Positions 27,478 through 36,902 are shown, numbered from the stretch's first letter. The stretch is 64,000 nucleotides of DNA from Sphingomonas jejuensis (GCF_011927695.1 NZ_JAATJE010000001.1:1736001-1800000); one strand, 5' to 3'. Notes: generated by a model from the letters alone, not told the origin. A program made the numbers and translations.

Positions 27478-28629
27478 CTATCCTGACACCGACGCCTCGA
27501 TCGCCTCACTTTGGCGAAAGGGCTCAGCTTTTCGCGATGTGAGACGTCGGCGGAATGCGGACGGGCTGGCGCCGAAGCGCTCCGCAAATGCGCGATTGAA
27601 GCTCGCCTTCGAAGCGAAGCCTGCGTCCAGTGCGAGATCGAGCAAGCTCGCCGCGGATCCATCAACCATGGCGTCGGCGACGGCTTCGGCGCGCATCCGG
27701 TTGATCAGAGTCGAAAAGCTGATCCCCAGCCCGTCGTTGCAGGCGCGCGAGAGATAGTTGGTGTTGGTGGCGACCAGGCGAGCGGCTCGCGCAAGCGTCA
27801 GATCATTTTCACGGAAGGCGCCAGCGGCGCGCAGCTCTGCCTGCCAGCGCGCGCCCAATGCGGGCCAGTCGTGCCCCGTTGGTGCTGTCGGCATCGCCGG
27901 CATCTCGGCCGGCATCACCGGCCAGACCAGCGCCGCATGCCGCCAGCCTTCGACGGCAAAGAACACCGTTACCGCTGCGATCCCGCAATAGAGCGGCATC
28001 AGCCCTTCATAGCCGAGCGGACGCACGAGATCGACGAGTTCAAAGCCCGCCCACAACACGAAGAGCAGCCCAAGCGCCGCAATGGCGCGACCCAACCAGC
28101 GCGTGGCAAAGCGCGCATCGTCGCTCCGTTGACCCGCAAGCCAGCGCGAATAGTCGCGGAACGTCCGGGCAAGCAGCGCAAGTGCGGCAGCGAAGCCGAT
28201 GACGAGACCCACCGCGACCGCCGCCCCAATCCACGGGCCAATCCGGTCCGCGGCCAAGCGCTTTGCGGGGAGCGGCAGGCAGAACGCCGCAACCATGACC
28301 GCAAGGTGGAAGAGACCCGGCACCAGGGCGAGCCAGGCGCGGCGTGGCCAGCCACCATGGGTCAGCGCATGCGCGTAGAAGAAGGCCAGGGGCGGCGTGA
28401 GCAGAGGCAAAGCGACCGGCAGGAATGTCAGCCACGGCCAGCGATCGTAGAAGCCGGCAAAGCCGATCGCCCAGGGGGTCTGCACCCCGACCAGGACCAG
28501 CAGAAGCAGCGCGAGCGTTCGGTTCGCGGAGCGGTTCACGGAGACTTGCGGCAACGCGACGACGATCGGCAGCGTCACCAGCGCCGCGCACAGGAGGACC
28601 GCCGATCGCCAGCCAAAGAACAGCTCCAT
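27478..28629 (-). CDS. AraC-family regulator with N-terminal membrane domain
   Basis: 383 residues. Residues 1 to about 235 hold six or seven membrane helices (for example LLCAALVTLPIVVALP, LALLLLVLVGVQTPW and GCIAAVTVFF-like segments). Residues 270-370 are an AraC/XylS DNA-binding domain with two helix-turn-helices (LTLARAARLVATNTNYLSRA and LLDLALDAGFASKASFNRAF). Such proteins sense a signal at the membrane and bind DNA from there. It is followed 11 bases later by a secreted S41 peptidase, which could generate or remove its signal. It is divergent from an NmrA-like reductase across 131 bases. Confidence 0.88.
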   Translation of the reverse strand: MELFFGWRSAVLLCAALVTLPIVVALPQVSVNRSANRTLALLLLVLVGVQTPWAIGFAGFYDRWPWLTFLPVALPLLTPPLAFFYAHALTHGGWPRRAWLALVPGLFHLAVMVAAFCLPLPAKRLAADRIGPWIGAAVAVGLVIGFAAALALLARTFRDYSRWLAGQRSDDARFATRWLGRAIAALGLLFVLWAGFELVDLVRPLGYEGLMPLYCGIAAVTVFFAVEGWRHAALVWPVMPAEMPAMPTAPTGHDWPALGARWQAELRAAGAFRENDLTLARAARLVATNTNYLSRACNDGLGISFSTLINRMRAEAVADAMVDGSAASLLDLALDAGFASKASFNRAFAERFGASPSAFRRRLTSRKAEPFRQSEAIEASVSG

Positions 28630-28760
28630 GGATCAAAGGTGCCGGAACGCCGGCGAGGCCGCAATGACGGCGTGACGACGGGCGACCGGCGGAACCAGGC
28701 CGCCTCCGGAACCATTGCGTCGCTTCTGAGATCATGATGCCGCAAGATGCGGAGATACGA

Positions 28761-29642
28761 ATGATCATCGTCGCTGGCGCAACAGGAAACCTGGGCGGTC
28801 GGATCGTCCGCGAGCTGGTCGAGCTCAAGGCGCCGGTCGTGGCGCTGGCCCGTGGAGCCAATGGGGCGGATCGCCTGGCAGGCGCAAAGACCCGGATCGT
28901 CGACTATGATGATGCATCGTCGCTGGCCCGCGCGGTCGATGGGGCGAGCTGCATCGTCTCCGCCCTCAGCGGGCTCGAACCCGTTGTCGTCACCGCGCAG
29001 CGGCGGCTGCTCGATGCCGCGGCTCAGGCGCGAGTGCCGCGCTTCATCCCGTCGGACTTCGCGATCGACTTTCGCAAGATCCCGCGCGGCACCAACCGTA
29101 ACCTCGATCTTCGCGCCCGCTTTCAGGCGATCGCCGAGCAGGCCGACATCCGGTTGACGTCGATCTTCAACGGCGCGTTCATGGACATGCTGTCGGGTAC
29201 GATCCCGATCATCCAGCATCGCCTGCGCCGAGTCCTCTACTGGGGCAGCGCGGACCAGCCGATGGATTTCACGACTATCGCCAACACCGCAGCGTTCACC
29301 GCACGCGCCGCCCTCGACCCGCAGAGCCCGCGCGCGCTGAACATCTGCGGGGCGCGGGTGAGCGCGCGCGACCTGGCCGAGGTCGTCTCGCGCGTGAGGG
29401 GACGCGATTACGGCGTCCTTCCCGCCGGAACGATCGGCATGCTCGACCTGATCATCGGCATCGCAAAGCGTGTCGCACCCGGACGCACGGGCGAGGTCTA
29501 CCCGGCGTGGCAGGGGATGCAGTACATGAAGAACCTCTTTGCCGGAGAGGGCATGCTCGACACGCCGTTCGACAATGACCGCTATTTCGGCGTCGCATGG
29601 ACTGGCGTGGAGGATGGCCTTCGGCAGCATGCGTCCAGGTAG
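28761..29642 (+). CDS. NmrA-like / aromatic alcohol reductase family protein
   Basis: 293 residues of the atypical SDR superfamily. The NAD(P)-binding glycine motif GATGNLG is at residues 6-12, and the sequence FIPSDFAIDF matches the isoflavone-reductase/NmrA branch. The catalytic Tyr-Lys pair of classical SDRs is not evident. GGAG at 28751-28754 supports the ATG at 28761. An ATG at 28734 would add nine residues. It is divergent from the AraC-type regulator, which could control it. The substrate is unknown. Confidence 0.8.
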   Translation: MIIVAGATGNLGGRIVRELVELKAPVVALARGANGADRLAGAKTRIVDYDDASSLARAVDGASCIVSALSGLEPVVVTAQRRLLDAAAQARVPRFIPSDFAIDFRKIPRGTNRNLDLRARFQAIAEQADIRLTSIFNGAFMDMLSGTIPIIQHRLRRVLYWGSADQPMDFTTIANTAAFTARAALDPQSPRALNICGARVSARDLAEVVSRVRGRDYGVLPAGTIGMLDLIIGIAKRVAPGRTGEVYPAWQGMQYMKNLFAGEGMLDTPFDNDRYFGVAWTGVEDGLRQHASR

Positions 29643-29725
29643 AGCGCCTCGGCATCCGCAAGTCTCGGAGGGGACGTCGCCGGTAGATGGCCCGGGATTG
29701 AACGGGCCGTCCCATGGAGGGAGAC

Positions 29726-29818
29726 TGGCGGAGACGGAGGGATTCGAACCCTCGGTAGGAGTAATCCCCCTACGGCGGTTTAGCAAACCGCTGGTTTCAG
29801 CCACTCACCCACGTCTCC
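29726..29818 (-). tRNA. tRNA-Ser (GCU anticodon)
   Basis: The minus strand folds as a class II tRNA. The acceptor stem is GGAGACG with CGTCTCC, and the discriminator base G is followed by an encoded CCA (29726-29728). The anticodon stem-loop GGTTTGCTAAACC has anticodon GCU, and a long variable arm TAGGGGGATTACTCCTA and T-arm GAGGGTTCGAATCCCTC are present. It decodes AGC and AGU serine codons. The body is 90 nucleotides without CCA. Confidence 0.96.
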
Positions 29819-30002
29819 GGGTCGCATCGCGGCAGCGGCGGGCTATAACCATGTGGCCGGGGCCAATCAACTGCCCTGCGGCGCGTCGGCGGCCGCAGCC
29901 GCGTCGACCGGGCGTGCGGGGACTCCGGCCGTCGCCCGTTCATTGCCGGGTCAGACCGAACGCGGCTACATGCGCGGGATCCGGGGGTTCGGCGGGAAAG
30001 CG

Positions 30003-30842
30003 ATGATGGTCAGGTCGGTGATGATGCGTGCGGTGCTGATGGCGGCGGGGTCGGTCGCGCTTGCCAGCGCGGCGTCCGCCCAGGTGCGCACGGTTGATCC
30101 CAACAGCGCCATCGACGCGGACCTGGCCCCCGCCCCGCCGCGCACCAGTAGCGACGTGTACTACCAGGACACGCCCCCGCCGGCCGAGAGCAGCACGTCG
30201 GCGGACGCCGACCTGGTGTCGCCGGATGCGCCGCAGCCAGACCCCTATCAACAACCCGACCCCGTGCAGCAGGCGCCGAGCACCCCAGCCCCTGCCCCCG
30301 CCCCCACTGCGCCGGCCGCAGCAGGGAGCCAGGAGGCGCTGCGCGCGCAGGCGGGCGAGACCACCTACAAGCGCGACGACCTGATCTCGGCAGCCGAAGG
30401 CGTGTTCGGCCGCGGCGCCGAAGGGCTCGCCGGCATCATCGAGAACATCCTGCGCGACCAGGGCGAACCCAGCGCCTACATCTCCGGCCGCGAGGCGGGC
30501 GGCGCGTTCATCGTCGGGCTGCGCTACGGATCGGGCACGCTGTTCCACAAGGTGGAAGGGCAGCGGCCGGTCTACTGGACCGGGCCGTCGGTCGGCTTCG
30601 ACGTCGGCGGCAATGCGTCCAAGACGTTCGTCCTCGTCTACAACCTCTATGACTCGCAGGAGCTCTACCGCCGCTTTCCGGCCGGCGAGGGCACCGCCTA
30701 TCTCGTCGGCGGGTTCAACGCGTCCTACCTGCGGTGGGGCGACGTGGTGCTGATCCCGATCCGTCTGGGCGTCGGATGGCGGCTCGGCGTCAACGCGGGC
30801 TATATGCGCTTCACCGAACGGCAGAACTGGGTGCCGTTCTGA
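30003..30842 (+). CDS. eipA: EipA/DUF1134 envelope integrity protein
   Basis: 279 residues from ATG 30003. A signal peptide (MRAVLMAAGSVALASAASA) is followed by a 70-residue Pro/Ala/Ser/Asp-rich linker and then the DUF1134 domain, which starts near TYKRDDLISAAEGVFGRGAEGLAGIIE and ends WRLGVNAGYMRFTERQNWVPF. EipA proteins are periplasmic factors needed for cell-envelope integrity in Brucella and Caulobacter. The start is uncertain: ATGs at 29970, 30003 and 30006 are in frame, and a GGGAAAG lies close before 30003/30006. The gene is followed 8 bases later by truB. Confidence 0.88.
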   Translation: MMVRSVMMRAVLMAAGSVALASAASAQVRTVDPNSAIDADLAPAPPRTSSDVYYQDTPPPAESSTSADADLVSPDAPQPDPYQQPDPVQQAPSTPAPAPAPTAPAAAGSQEALRAQAGETTYKRDDLISAAEGVFGRGAEGLAGIIENILRDQGEPSAYISGREAGGAFIVGLRYGSGTLFHKVEGQRPVYWTGPSVGFDVGGNASKTFVLVYNLYDSQELYRRFPAGEGTAYLVGGFNASYLRWGDVVLIPIRLGVGWRLGVNAGYMRFTERQNWVPF

Positions 30843-30850
30843 TCGCGGAC

Positions 30851-31771
30851 GTGGACGGCGCGGCCGCGCTGCACGGGTGGATCATCGTCGACAAGCCACT
30901 GGGCACGGGATCGACCGAGGTCGTGTCTGCGGTGAAGCGGGCGGTGAGGACTGGCGGCTATCCCAAGGTGAAGGTCGGGCATGGCGGCACGCTGGACCCG
31001 CTGGCGACCGGCGTGCTGCCAGTGGCGCTGGGCGAGGCGACCAAGCTTGCCGGGCGCATGCTCGATGCCACCAAGACCTATCTGTTCACGATCGGCTTCG
31101 GCACGGAGACGAGCACGCTCGACGCCGAAGGCGCGGTGGTAGCATCGAGCGACGTTCGCCCGACGCAGACGGCCATCCAGGACGTGCTGTGGCGGTTCCG
31201 CGGGTCGATCGAGCAGACGCCCCCGGCCTATTCGGCGATCCGCATCGAGGGCAAGCGCGCCTATGACCGGGCGCGGGCGGGCGAAGCGCCGGAGATGCCG
31301 ACGCGCCGGGTGACCGTGCACGAACTGGTCATCCCGCACTGGGACCTTGGCTGGGACGACACTGTGTTCGACAGCCTCACCCTGTCTGCCACGGTTTCCA
31401 AGGGCACCTACATCCGCAGCCTGGCGCGCGACATCGCCCGGGCGCTGGGCACCGTGGGCCATGTCACCATGCTGCGGCGGACGGCTGCGGGGCCGTTCGG
31501 GCTGGCGAAGGCGATATCGCTGGACAAATTGGCCGAAGCCGGTAAGGCCCGCAGCCTTCACGAACACATCCTGCCATTGAGGGCGGGGCTGGACGACATC
31601 CCGGCTCTCACCCTCTCCCCCGACCAGGCAGGGCGGCTCCGCCAGGGGCGTGAATTGGTCGGGATCGCCGCCGACGACGGCCAGATGTTCGCGACGCTGG
31701 ACGATGTTCCTGTCGCGCTGGTCGAGGTCTCGGCCCGGGTGGCCCGGGTCGTGCGCGGCTTCAACCTTTGA
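30851..31771 (+). CDS. truB: tRNA pseudouridine(55) synthase TruB
   Basis: 306 residues from a GTG at 30851, 8 bases after the eipA stop. The catalytic Asp49 is in [13 protein letters not shown], with other TruB motifs in [29 protein letters not shown] and [13 protein letters not shown]. It makes pseudouridine 55 in the T-arm of tRNAs. The order truB-rpsO-pnp is the widely conserved translation/RNA-decay cluster. Initiation upstream at 30734 would lie within eipA and was rejected. Confidence 0.95.
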   Translation: MDGAAALHGWIIVDKPLGTGSTEVVSAVKRAVRTGGYPKVKVGHGGTLDPLATGVLPVALGEATKLAGRMLDATKTYLFTIGFGTETSTLDAEGAVVASSDVRPTQTAIQDVLWRFRGSIEQTPPAYSAIRIEGKRAYDRARAGEAPEMPTRRVTVHELVIPHWDLGWDDTVFDSLTLSATVSKGTYIRSLARDIARALGTVGHVTMLRRTAAGPFGLAKAISLDKLAEAGKARSLHEHILPLRAGLDDIPALTLSPDQAGRLRQGRELVGIAADDGQMFATLDDVPVALVEVSARVARVVRGFNL

Positions 31772-31787
31772 ACGAGAAAGGACGACG

Positions 31788-32057
31788 ATGTCGATCACGG
31801 CAGAGCGCAAGGAAGCGCTGATCAAGGACAATGCCCGCGCGGACGGCGACACCGGCAGCCCCGAGGTGCAGGTCGCGATCCTGACCGAGCGGATCACCAA
31901 CCTGACCGAGCACTTCAAGACCCACGCGAAGGACAACCATTCGCGCCGCGGCCTTCTGATGCTCGTCAACAAGCGGCGCAGCCTCTTGGACTATCTGAAG
32001 CGCAAGGACGCGGATCGCTATTCTGCGCTGATCGCCAAGCTGGGCCTCCGCAAGTAA
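31788..32057 (+). CDS. rpsO: 30S ribosomal protein S15
   Basis: 89 residues, exactly the family length. The core motifs [30 protein letters not shown] and LDYLKRKD are intact. S15 binds 16S rRNA early in 30S assembly. GAAAGGACG precedes the ATG. A strong hairpin follows 6 bases after the stop, separating it partly from pnp. Confidence 0.98.
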   Translation: MSITAERKEALIKDNARADGDTGSPEVQVAILTERITNLTEHFKTHAKDNHSRRGLLMLVNKRRSLLDYLKRKDADRYSALIAKLGLRK

Positions 32058-32063
32058 GTTTTC

Positions 32064-32090
32064 CGAAGGGCGCCCCACCGGCGCCCTTCG
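32064..32090 (+). terminator. Hairpin after rpsO (terminator or processing site)
   Basis: A perfect 11-bp stem, CGAAGGGCGCC (32064-32074) with GGCGCCCTTCG (32080-32090), and a 5-base loop CCACC. No T-run follows, so it may be an attenuator or a stabilising 3' end rather than a full terminator. Confidence 0.7.
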
Positions 32091-32184
32091 CATATCCGGG
32101 CCTGTCGCAATCCGGCGACGCGCCCGATCAAAGTCCCCCGATTGCCCCGGACCGTCATCGCGCAGGACGGGGCATCGACAGGTT

Positions 32185-32230
32185 CAGCCCGAACGGGCTG
32201 GGGGACATCTGAGAGCCCGTACTTGGGCTC
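32185..32230 (+). promoter_or_regulatory. Two tandem hairpins in the pnp leader
   Basis: CAGCCCG-AA-CGGGCTG (32185-32200) and GAGCCC-6-GGGCTC (32213-32230) lie 45-90 bases before the pnp start. In enterobacteria the pnp leader folds into hairpins cut by RNase III, and PNPase then represses its own synthesis. This leader may act the same way, by inference only. Confidence 0.5.
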
Positions 32231-32274
32231 GTAGGCACCGGCCGGCATCGGGCCGCCGGATGAAGGAAACAAGC

Positions 32275-34605
32275 ATGTTCGACAAGAAGACGGTATCGAT
32301 CGAGTGGGGCGGCAAGACCCTCACTCTTGAAACGGGCCAGGTGGCCCGACAGGCCGACGGCGCGGTGATCGCGACGCTCGGCGAGACGGTGGTGCTGTGC
32401 GCGGTAACCGCCGCGCGCTCGGTGAAGGAAGGGCAGGACTTCTTCCCGCTGACCGTCCACTACCAGGAGAAGTTCTTCGCAAGCGGCCGCATCCCCGGCG
32501 GCTTCTTCAAGCGTGAGCGCGGCGCGACCGAGAAGGAGACGCTGGTCTCCCGCCTGATCGACCGGCCGATCCGCCCGCTGTTCCCCGAAGCGTTCCTGAA
32601 CGAAATCAACGTCATCTGCCACGTCCTCTCCTATGACGGCGAGAACGAGCCCGACGTGCTGGCGATGGTCGCGGCGTCGGCCGCGCTCACCATCTCCGGC
32701 GTGCCCTTCATGGGCCCGATCGGCGCGGCGCGCGTCGGCTACAAGGACGGCGAGTACCAGCTGAACCCGACGGACGAGCAGGTCGCCGCCGGTAACCTGG
32801 ACCTGGTGGTCGCGGCCACGCAGGACGCTGTGATGATGGTCGAGTCCGAGGCCAAGGAGCTGTCGGAAGACGTGATGCTGGGCGCCGTCGTGTTCGCGCA
32901 CGACGCCAGCCGCAAGGTCATCGACGGCATCATCCAGCTGGCCGAGCAGGCCGCCAAGGAGCCGTGGGAGCTGTCCGCGCAGATCGACCGCGGCGAGGCC
33001 AAGGCCAAGCTGAAGTCGCTGATCGGGGCCGACCTGGCCGCGGCCTACAAGCTGACGGACAAGCAGCAGCGCCAGAACGCCGTCAACGAGGCCCGCACCA
33101 AGGCGCGCGACGCCTTTGCCGACCTGAAGGCGGAGAACCCGGCCGAATATCTCGCCACGCTGAAGCTGGTGAAGAAGCTGGAAGCCGAGATCGTGCGCAC
33201 GGCCATCCTGAAGGACGGCCGCCGCATCGACGGGCGCGACACCAAGACCGTTCGCCCGATCGAGGCGACCGTCGGCTTCCTGCCGCGCACGCACGGGTCG
33301 GCGCTGTTCACGCGCGGCGAGACCCAGTCGATCTGCACCACCACCCTTGGCACCAAGGACAGCGAGCAGATGATCGACGGGCTGAACGGCCTGTCGTACC
33401 AGCACTTCATGCTGCACTATAACTTCCCGCCCTATTCGGTCGGCGAAGTGGGCCGCTTCGGCGCGCCGGGCCGCCGCGAGGTCGGGCACGGCAAGCTGGC
33501 ATGGCGGGCGCTGCACCCGGTGCTGCCAACCAAGGACGAGTTCCCCTACACGATCCGCGTGGTGTCCGACATCACCGAGTCCAACGGATCGTCGTCGATG
33601 GCGACGGTGTGCGGCGGTTCGCTGTCGCTGATGGACGCGGGCGTGCCGCTGAAGCGGCCGGTCAGCGGCATCGCCATGGGCCTGATCCTGGAAGGCAAGG
33701 ATTTCGCCGTGATCAGCGACATCCTGGGCGACGAGGATCACCTGGGCGACATGGACTTCAAGGTGGCCGGAACGTCCGAGGGCATCACCAGCCTTCAGAT
33801 GGACATCAAGATCCCCGGCATCACCGAGGAGATCATGAAGACCGCGCTGGCACAGGCGCATGAGGGCCGCGCCCACATCCTGGGCGAGATGGCCAAGGCG
33901 CTGGGCGAGACCCGCGGCGAGCTGTCGGCGCATGCGCCGCGCATCGAGACGCTGCAGATCGACAAGTCCAAGATCCGGGAGGTGATCGGCACCGGCGGCA
34001 AGGTGATCCGCGAGATCGTGGCCGAGACGGGCGCCAAGGTCGACATCGACGACGAGGGCCTGATCAAAATCAGCTCGTCCGACCTGTCGCAGATCGAGGC
34101 CGCCAAGAACTGGATCCTCGGCATCGTCGAGGAGCCGGAGGTCGGCAAGATCTACACCGGCAAGGTCGTCAACATGGTCGATTTCGGTGCGTTCGTGAAC
34201 TTCATGGGCGGCAAGGACGGCCTGGTTCACATCTCCGAGATCCGCAGCGACCGGGTCGAGAAGGTCGCCGACGTCCTGTCCGAGGGGCAGCCGGTGAAGG
34301 TCAAGGTGCTGGGCATCGACGACCGCGGCAAGGTGCGCCTGTCGATGCGCGTCGTCGACCAGGAGACCGGTGCCGAGCTGGAGGACACGCGTCCCCCGCG
34401 CGAGGAGCGTCCCCGCGGTGAGCGTGGTGATCGCGGCCCGCGCGGCGACCGTGGCGATCGGGGCCCCCGCCGTGACGGCAGCGACCGCGGCGGACGCGGC
34501 GGCGATCGCGGCCCGCGTCGCGACCGCGGCGACCGGCCGGAGCGCAGCGAAGGCGGCGAGGCGCCGACCTTTGCCCCCGCATTCCTGAGCCGCGACGACG
34601 ACTGA
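32275..34605 (+). CDS. pnp: Polynucleotide phosphorylase PNPase
   Basis: 776 residues: two RNase PH domains separated by a helical domain, a KH domain at about 560-620 ([15 protein letters not shown]) and an S1 domain at about 628-697 ([20 protein letters not shown]). PNPase degrades RNA 3' to 5' with phosphate and belongs to the degradosome. From about residue 705 the protein has a tail of repeated Arg-Gly-Asp/Arg-Gly-Glu units, ending [10 protein letters not shown], much longer than in enterobacterial PNPase and probably disordered and RNA- or protein-binding. AAGGAA at 32263-32268 supports ATG 32275 over the in-frame 32260. A terminator follows. Confidence 0.97.
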   Translation: MFDKKTVSIEWGGKTLTLETGQVARQADGAVIATLGETVVLCAVTAARSVKEGQDFFPLTVHYQEKFFASGRIPGGFFKRERGATEKETLVSRLIDRPIRPLFPEAFLNEINVICHVLSYDGENEPDVLAMVAASAALTISGVPFMGPIGAARVGYKDGEYQLNPTDEQVAAGNLDLVVAATQDAVMMVESEAKELSEDVMLGAVVFAHDASRKVIDGIIQLAEQAAKEPWELSAQIDRGEAKAKLKSLIGADLAAAYKLTDKQQRQNAVNEARTKARDAFADLKAENPAEYLATLKLVKKLEAEIVRTAILKDGRRIDGRDTKTVRPIEATVGFLPRTHGSALFTRGETQSICTTTLGTKDSEQMIDGLNGLSYQHFMLHYNFPPYSVGEVGRFGAPGRREVGHGKLAWRALHPVLPTKDEFPYTIRVVSDITESNGSSSMATVCGGSLSLMDAGVPLKRPVSGIAMGLILEGKDFAVISDILGDEDHLGDMDFKVAGTSEGITSLQMDIKIPGITEEIMKTALAQAHEGRAHILGEMAKALGETRGELSAHAPRIETLQIDKSKIREVIGTGGKVIREIVAETGAKVDIDDEGLIKISSSDLSQIEAAKNWILGIVEEPEVGKIYTGKVVNMVDFGAFVNFMGGKDGLVHISEIRSDRVEKVADVLSEGQPVKVKVLGIDDRGKVRLSMRVVDQETGAELEDTRPPREERPRGERGDRGPRGDRGDRGPRRDGSDRGGRGGDRGPRRDRGDRPERSEGGEAPTFAPAFLSRDDD

Positions 34606-34632
34606 TCCTCCTACCAGAGGACGTCCGACACG

Positions 34633-34665
34633 AGGGCCGCGCTCCATCATGGAGCGCGGCCCTTG
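34633..34665 (+). terminator. Rho-independent terminator after pnp
   Basis: A perfect 12-bp stem, GGGCCGCGCTCC (34634-34645) with GGAGCGCGGCCC (34651-34662), and loop ATCAT. It is followed by only two T residues but is very stable. Confidence 0.75.
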
Positions 34666-34718
34666 ATCGTTTCGGGGGCGCTGGTCTTCCTCCCCTTGCT
34701 CGCCTACACCGGGAACGA

Positions 34719-35738
34719 ATGCCGCTCACCGCCCGATCATCTTCCGAACGCCTGGTGGAGCGCCTCCCCATCGCGCGGAGCCGGCCGGTGCTCAGTTACC
34801 TGGCCGCCGTGCTGCTGGTCGCTTTCGGAGCGGGGCTCCGCGTGCTGGTCGACCACGCGCTGCCGCCGGGATACCCCTTCTTCACCTTTTTTCCGATGGT
34901 CGCGCTTACCGCCTTCCTGTTCGGGCTGAAGCCGGGGATGCTGGCGGCGCTGCTGTCCGGCCTGATCTCCTGGTATTTCTTCGTGACGCCGGGCACGTTC
35001 GGCACTTCGCCACAGACGCTGACGGCGATGGCATTCTACCTGCTGGTGGTCGGCGTGGAGCTGACCCTGATCCACTTCATGCAGGTCGCCAACAACCGCC
35101 TGGAACGCGCGCGTGTGCACAATGCGCAGCTCGCCGCCACCAGCGAGCTGCTGTTCCGCGAATTGCAGCACCGCGTGTCCAACAACCTGCAGGTGGCGGC
35201 CGGCCTGCTGACGCTGCAACGGCAAAAGCTGGCCGACCAGGATGCGCGCGGCGCGCTTGACCAGGCGGCGCGCCGACTTGGCCTGATCGGGCGGATCAGT
35301 CGCAATCTTTACGATCCGAGTGGCGAGGCGTCGTCGCTCGACACCTTCCTGACCACCATGGTGGACGACCTGTTGGATGCGCATGGACGCAGCGACATCG
35401 ACCGGCGCGTCGATTGCGCGCACGGCACCCGCCTCCACCCCGATGCGGCCGTTTCCGTCGCGCTGATCGTCGCCGAGGCGGTCGCCAATGCGGTGGAACA
35501 TGGGCTCGCCGGCCGCGACGAGGCGCGCATCCTGGTGCGGGTCGTCGAGGAGGGGGCGCAGCTGTCAATCCAGGTCGAGGACAACGGCATCGGCGTGCCG
35601 GAGGCGTTCGATGTCGGCGCCTCGTCGAGCCTGGGATTGAAGATCGCCACGACTCTGGCCGAGACGCTGGACGGACGCTTCCGGCTCTCGGCCGCGGCAG
35701 GCGGGGGCACGGTGGCGCGCCTGCAAATCCCGCGCTGA
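34719..35738 (+). CDS. DUF4118-HisKA_2 sensor histidine kinase
   Basis: 339 residues. Residues 25-125 form the four-helix DUF4118 membrane domain (KdpD-type) with YPFFTFFPMVALTAFLFG. A HisKA_2 phosphoacceptor follows (LLFRELQHRVSNN, His151). The ATPase domain has VAEAVANAVEHG and the G-box VEDNGIGVP. Such kinases act in alphaproteobacterial stress and light signalling, often on the PhyR/general stress pathway. No response regulator is adjacent. It stands between the pnp terminator and ssrA. The signal is unknown. Confidence 0.9.
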   Translation: MPLTARSSSERLVERLPIARSRPVLSYLAAVLLVAFGAGLRVLVDHALPPGYPFFTFFPMVALTAFLFGLKPGMLAALLSGLISWYFFVTPGTFGTSPQTLTAMAFYLLVVGVELTLIHFMQVANNRLERARVHNAQLAATSELLFRELQHRVSNNLQVAAGLLTLQRQKLADQDARGALDQAARRLGLIGRISRNLYDPSGEASSLDTFLTTMVDDLLDAHGRSDIDRRVDCAHGTRLHPDAAVSVALIVAEAVANAVEHGLAGRDEARILVRVVEEGAQLSIQVEDNGIGVPEAFDVGASSSLGLKIATTLAETLDGRFRLSAAAGGGTVARLQIPR

Positions 35739-35772
35739 CGGCCCATCATCGGCCGAAAACAAAAGCCCAAGA

Positions 35773-35817
35773 CGCAGAAAAACCGACACCGTGGGGGGAA
35801 CGGTGCCGGCTTCTGCG
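35773..35817 (-). terminator. Rho-independent terminator of ssrA
   Basis: On the minus strand, CCGGCACCGT and ACGGTGTCGG (one G-T pair) enclose a C-rich 7-base loop (35783-35809), followed by TTTTT (35782-35778). Outer arms CGCAGAA/TTCTGCG extend the stem. Confidence 0.85.
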
Positions 35818-36281
35818 ACCCGATGATCTCGGGACGTTTTTGTGAGCCCCGGGGGGATGGGCTTGGTGGTAGAACAACCAAGTCACTGGCTGGTTCCCAC
35901 AATTTCTCCAGAATTCTGCGAAGTGGGGAGCTTCTGTTGCTCGGTGCCCCCCATACCGCCGGTGTCCGCTTCTGTTGCCCGGTGCGGCCCGGACCGCGCT
36001 TTTGTCAGTCTAACCTAATCCGTGAGGACTTGGGTTAGGCAGCAATCGCGAGCGCCTCGTTGTCGTTGGCACTTGTGGTTTTGATCGGTTTTACGGCTCA
36101 ATCAGGCCGGGCAAAAATACCGTCTTTGAACACACGTCGATCCTGGTTCGGCCCCATCAGCAAGCCCGCGGGCGGGATTGATGGTGGAGCCGCCGGGTAC
36201 TGCCCCCGGGTCCGCTGCGCCTATTTCACGGCATCGTTTATCACCATAGCCGGGCAAGCCCGGCCCGACCGGTATAGGCGC
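35778..36281 (-). ncRNA. ssrA: tmRNA, circularly permuted two-piece form
   Basis: Minus strand. The acceptor piece comes first and ends CGGCTCCACCA at 36182. It has the alphaproteobacterial T-arm-like hairpin CCGGGGGCAGTACCCGG, an outer helix GCGCCTAT/ATAGGCGC (36281-36274 with 36224-36217) and an inner hairpin at 36249-36264. A 26-base spacer (36181-36156) separates it from the coding piece, which starts GGGGCCGAACCAGGATCGAC at 36155. GGGGCCG pairs with CGGCTCC to form the split tRNA-like acceptor stem. The tag frame (36070-36035) reads ANDNEALAIAA then TAA. tmRNA with SmpB rescues stalled ribosomes and tags the chains for proteolysis. The 5' end and the 3' end of the mature coding piece are approximate. 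Confidence 0.95.
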
Positions 36282-36303
36282 GCGGGGGGACGGTGGAAAG
36301 GGG

Positions 36304-36795
36304 TCAGGCGGGGAACGATCCGCCCGGCGGCGGAACGGCCGCGCCGTCGGCGGTCCGGCGCGCGCGCAGCTCGTCGCGGATCTCACGAAGCAGGATGACG
36401 TCGGCAGGATCGGACGGCGCCGGCGCCTCCGCCGCCTTGCGCTTCTCGAGCTCGGTCAGCCGGTTCACCGCACGCACGATCATGAAGATCACGACGGCAA
36501 CGATCAGGAAGTTGACCAAGACGGTGACGAACTGACCGTAGCCGAGAAGCGGGACGCCCGCGGCCTTCAGCGCGGCATAGTTGGTGGGCGACCCCGCATA
36601 TCCCGCCGGAAGCTCGCCCAGCCGGACGAAATAGTTGGAGAAGTCCAGGTCGCCGGTGATCTTGCCGATCACGGGCATGATGATGTCGTCGGTGAGCGAG
36701 GTAACGATGCGGCCGAAGGCGGCGCCGATGATCACGGCCACGGCCAAGTCAAGCACGTTGCCGCGGGCGATGAAGGCCTTGAAATCCTTGAACAT
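36304..36795 (-). CDS. mscL: Large-conductance mechanosensitive channel MscL
   Basis: 163 residues. The N-terminus MFKDFKAFIARGNVLDLAVAVIIGAAFGRIVTSL is the amphipathic helix plus TM1, and TM2 is FVTVLVNFLIVAVVIFMIVRAVN. A cytoplasmic C-terminal helix follows (VILLREIRDELRAR). MscL forms a pentameric pore that opens under membrane tension and releases solutes in osmotic downshock. The periplasmic loop and tail are somewhat longer than in E. coli. It precedes ssrA on the same strand with about 22 bases between. Confidence 0.95.
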   Translation of the reverse strand: MFKDFKAFIARGNVLDLAVAVIIGAAFGRIVTSLTDDIIMPVIGKITGDLDFSNYFVRLGELPAGYAGSPTNYAALKAAGVPLLGYGQFVTVLVNFLIVAVVIFMIVRAVNRLTELEKRKAAEAPAPSDPADVILLREIRDELRARRTADGAAVPPPGGSFPA

Positions 36796-36902
36796 CAGCG
36801 AACCCCCTTCTGACAGACAAAGTCGCTTCGTCGAAAGGGCTTCGACAAAGCCGATGGTCGTCGTAACATGCCGGCCTCTGCATGATGAGGGATTTTCACG
36901 CG

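Noticed and set aside
32155..34650. 831-codon open frame opposite pnp
   Set aside because: Antisense shadow of pnp, covering its RGD repeats, with low-complexity His/Asp/Leu sequence.
36060..36398. Open frame over the ssrA region (112 codons, plus strand)
   Set aside because: The sequence is fully explained by the two-piece tmRNA on the other strand.
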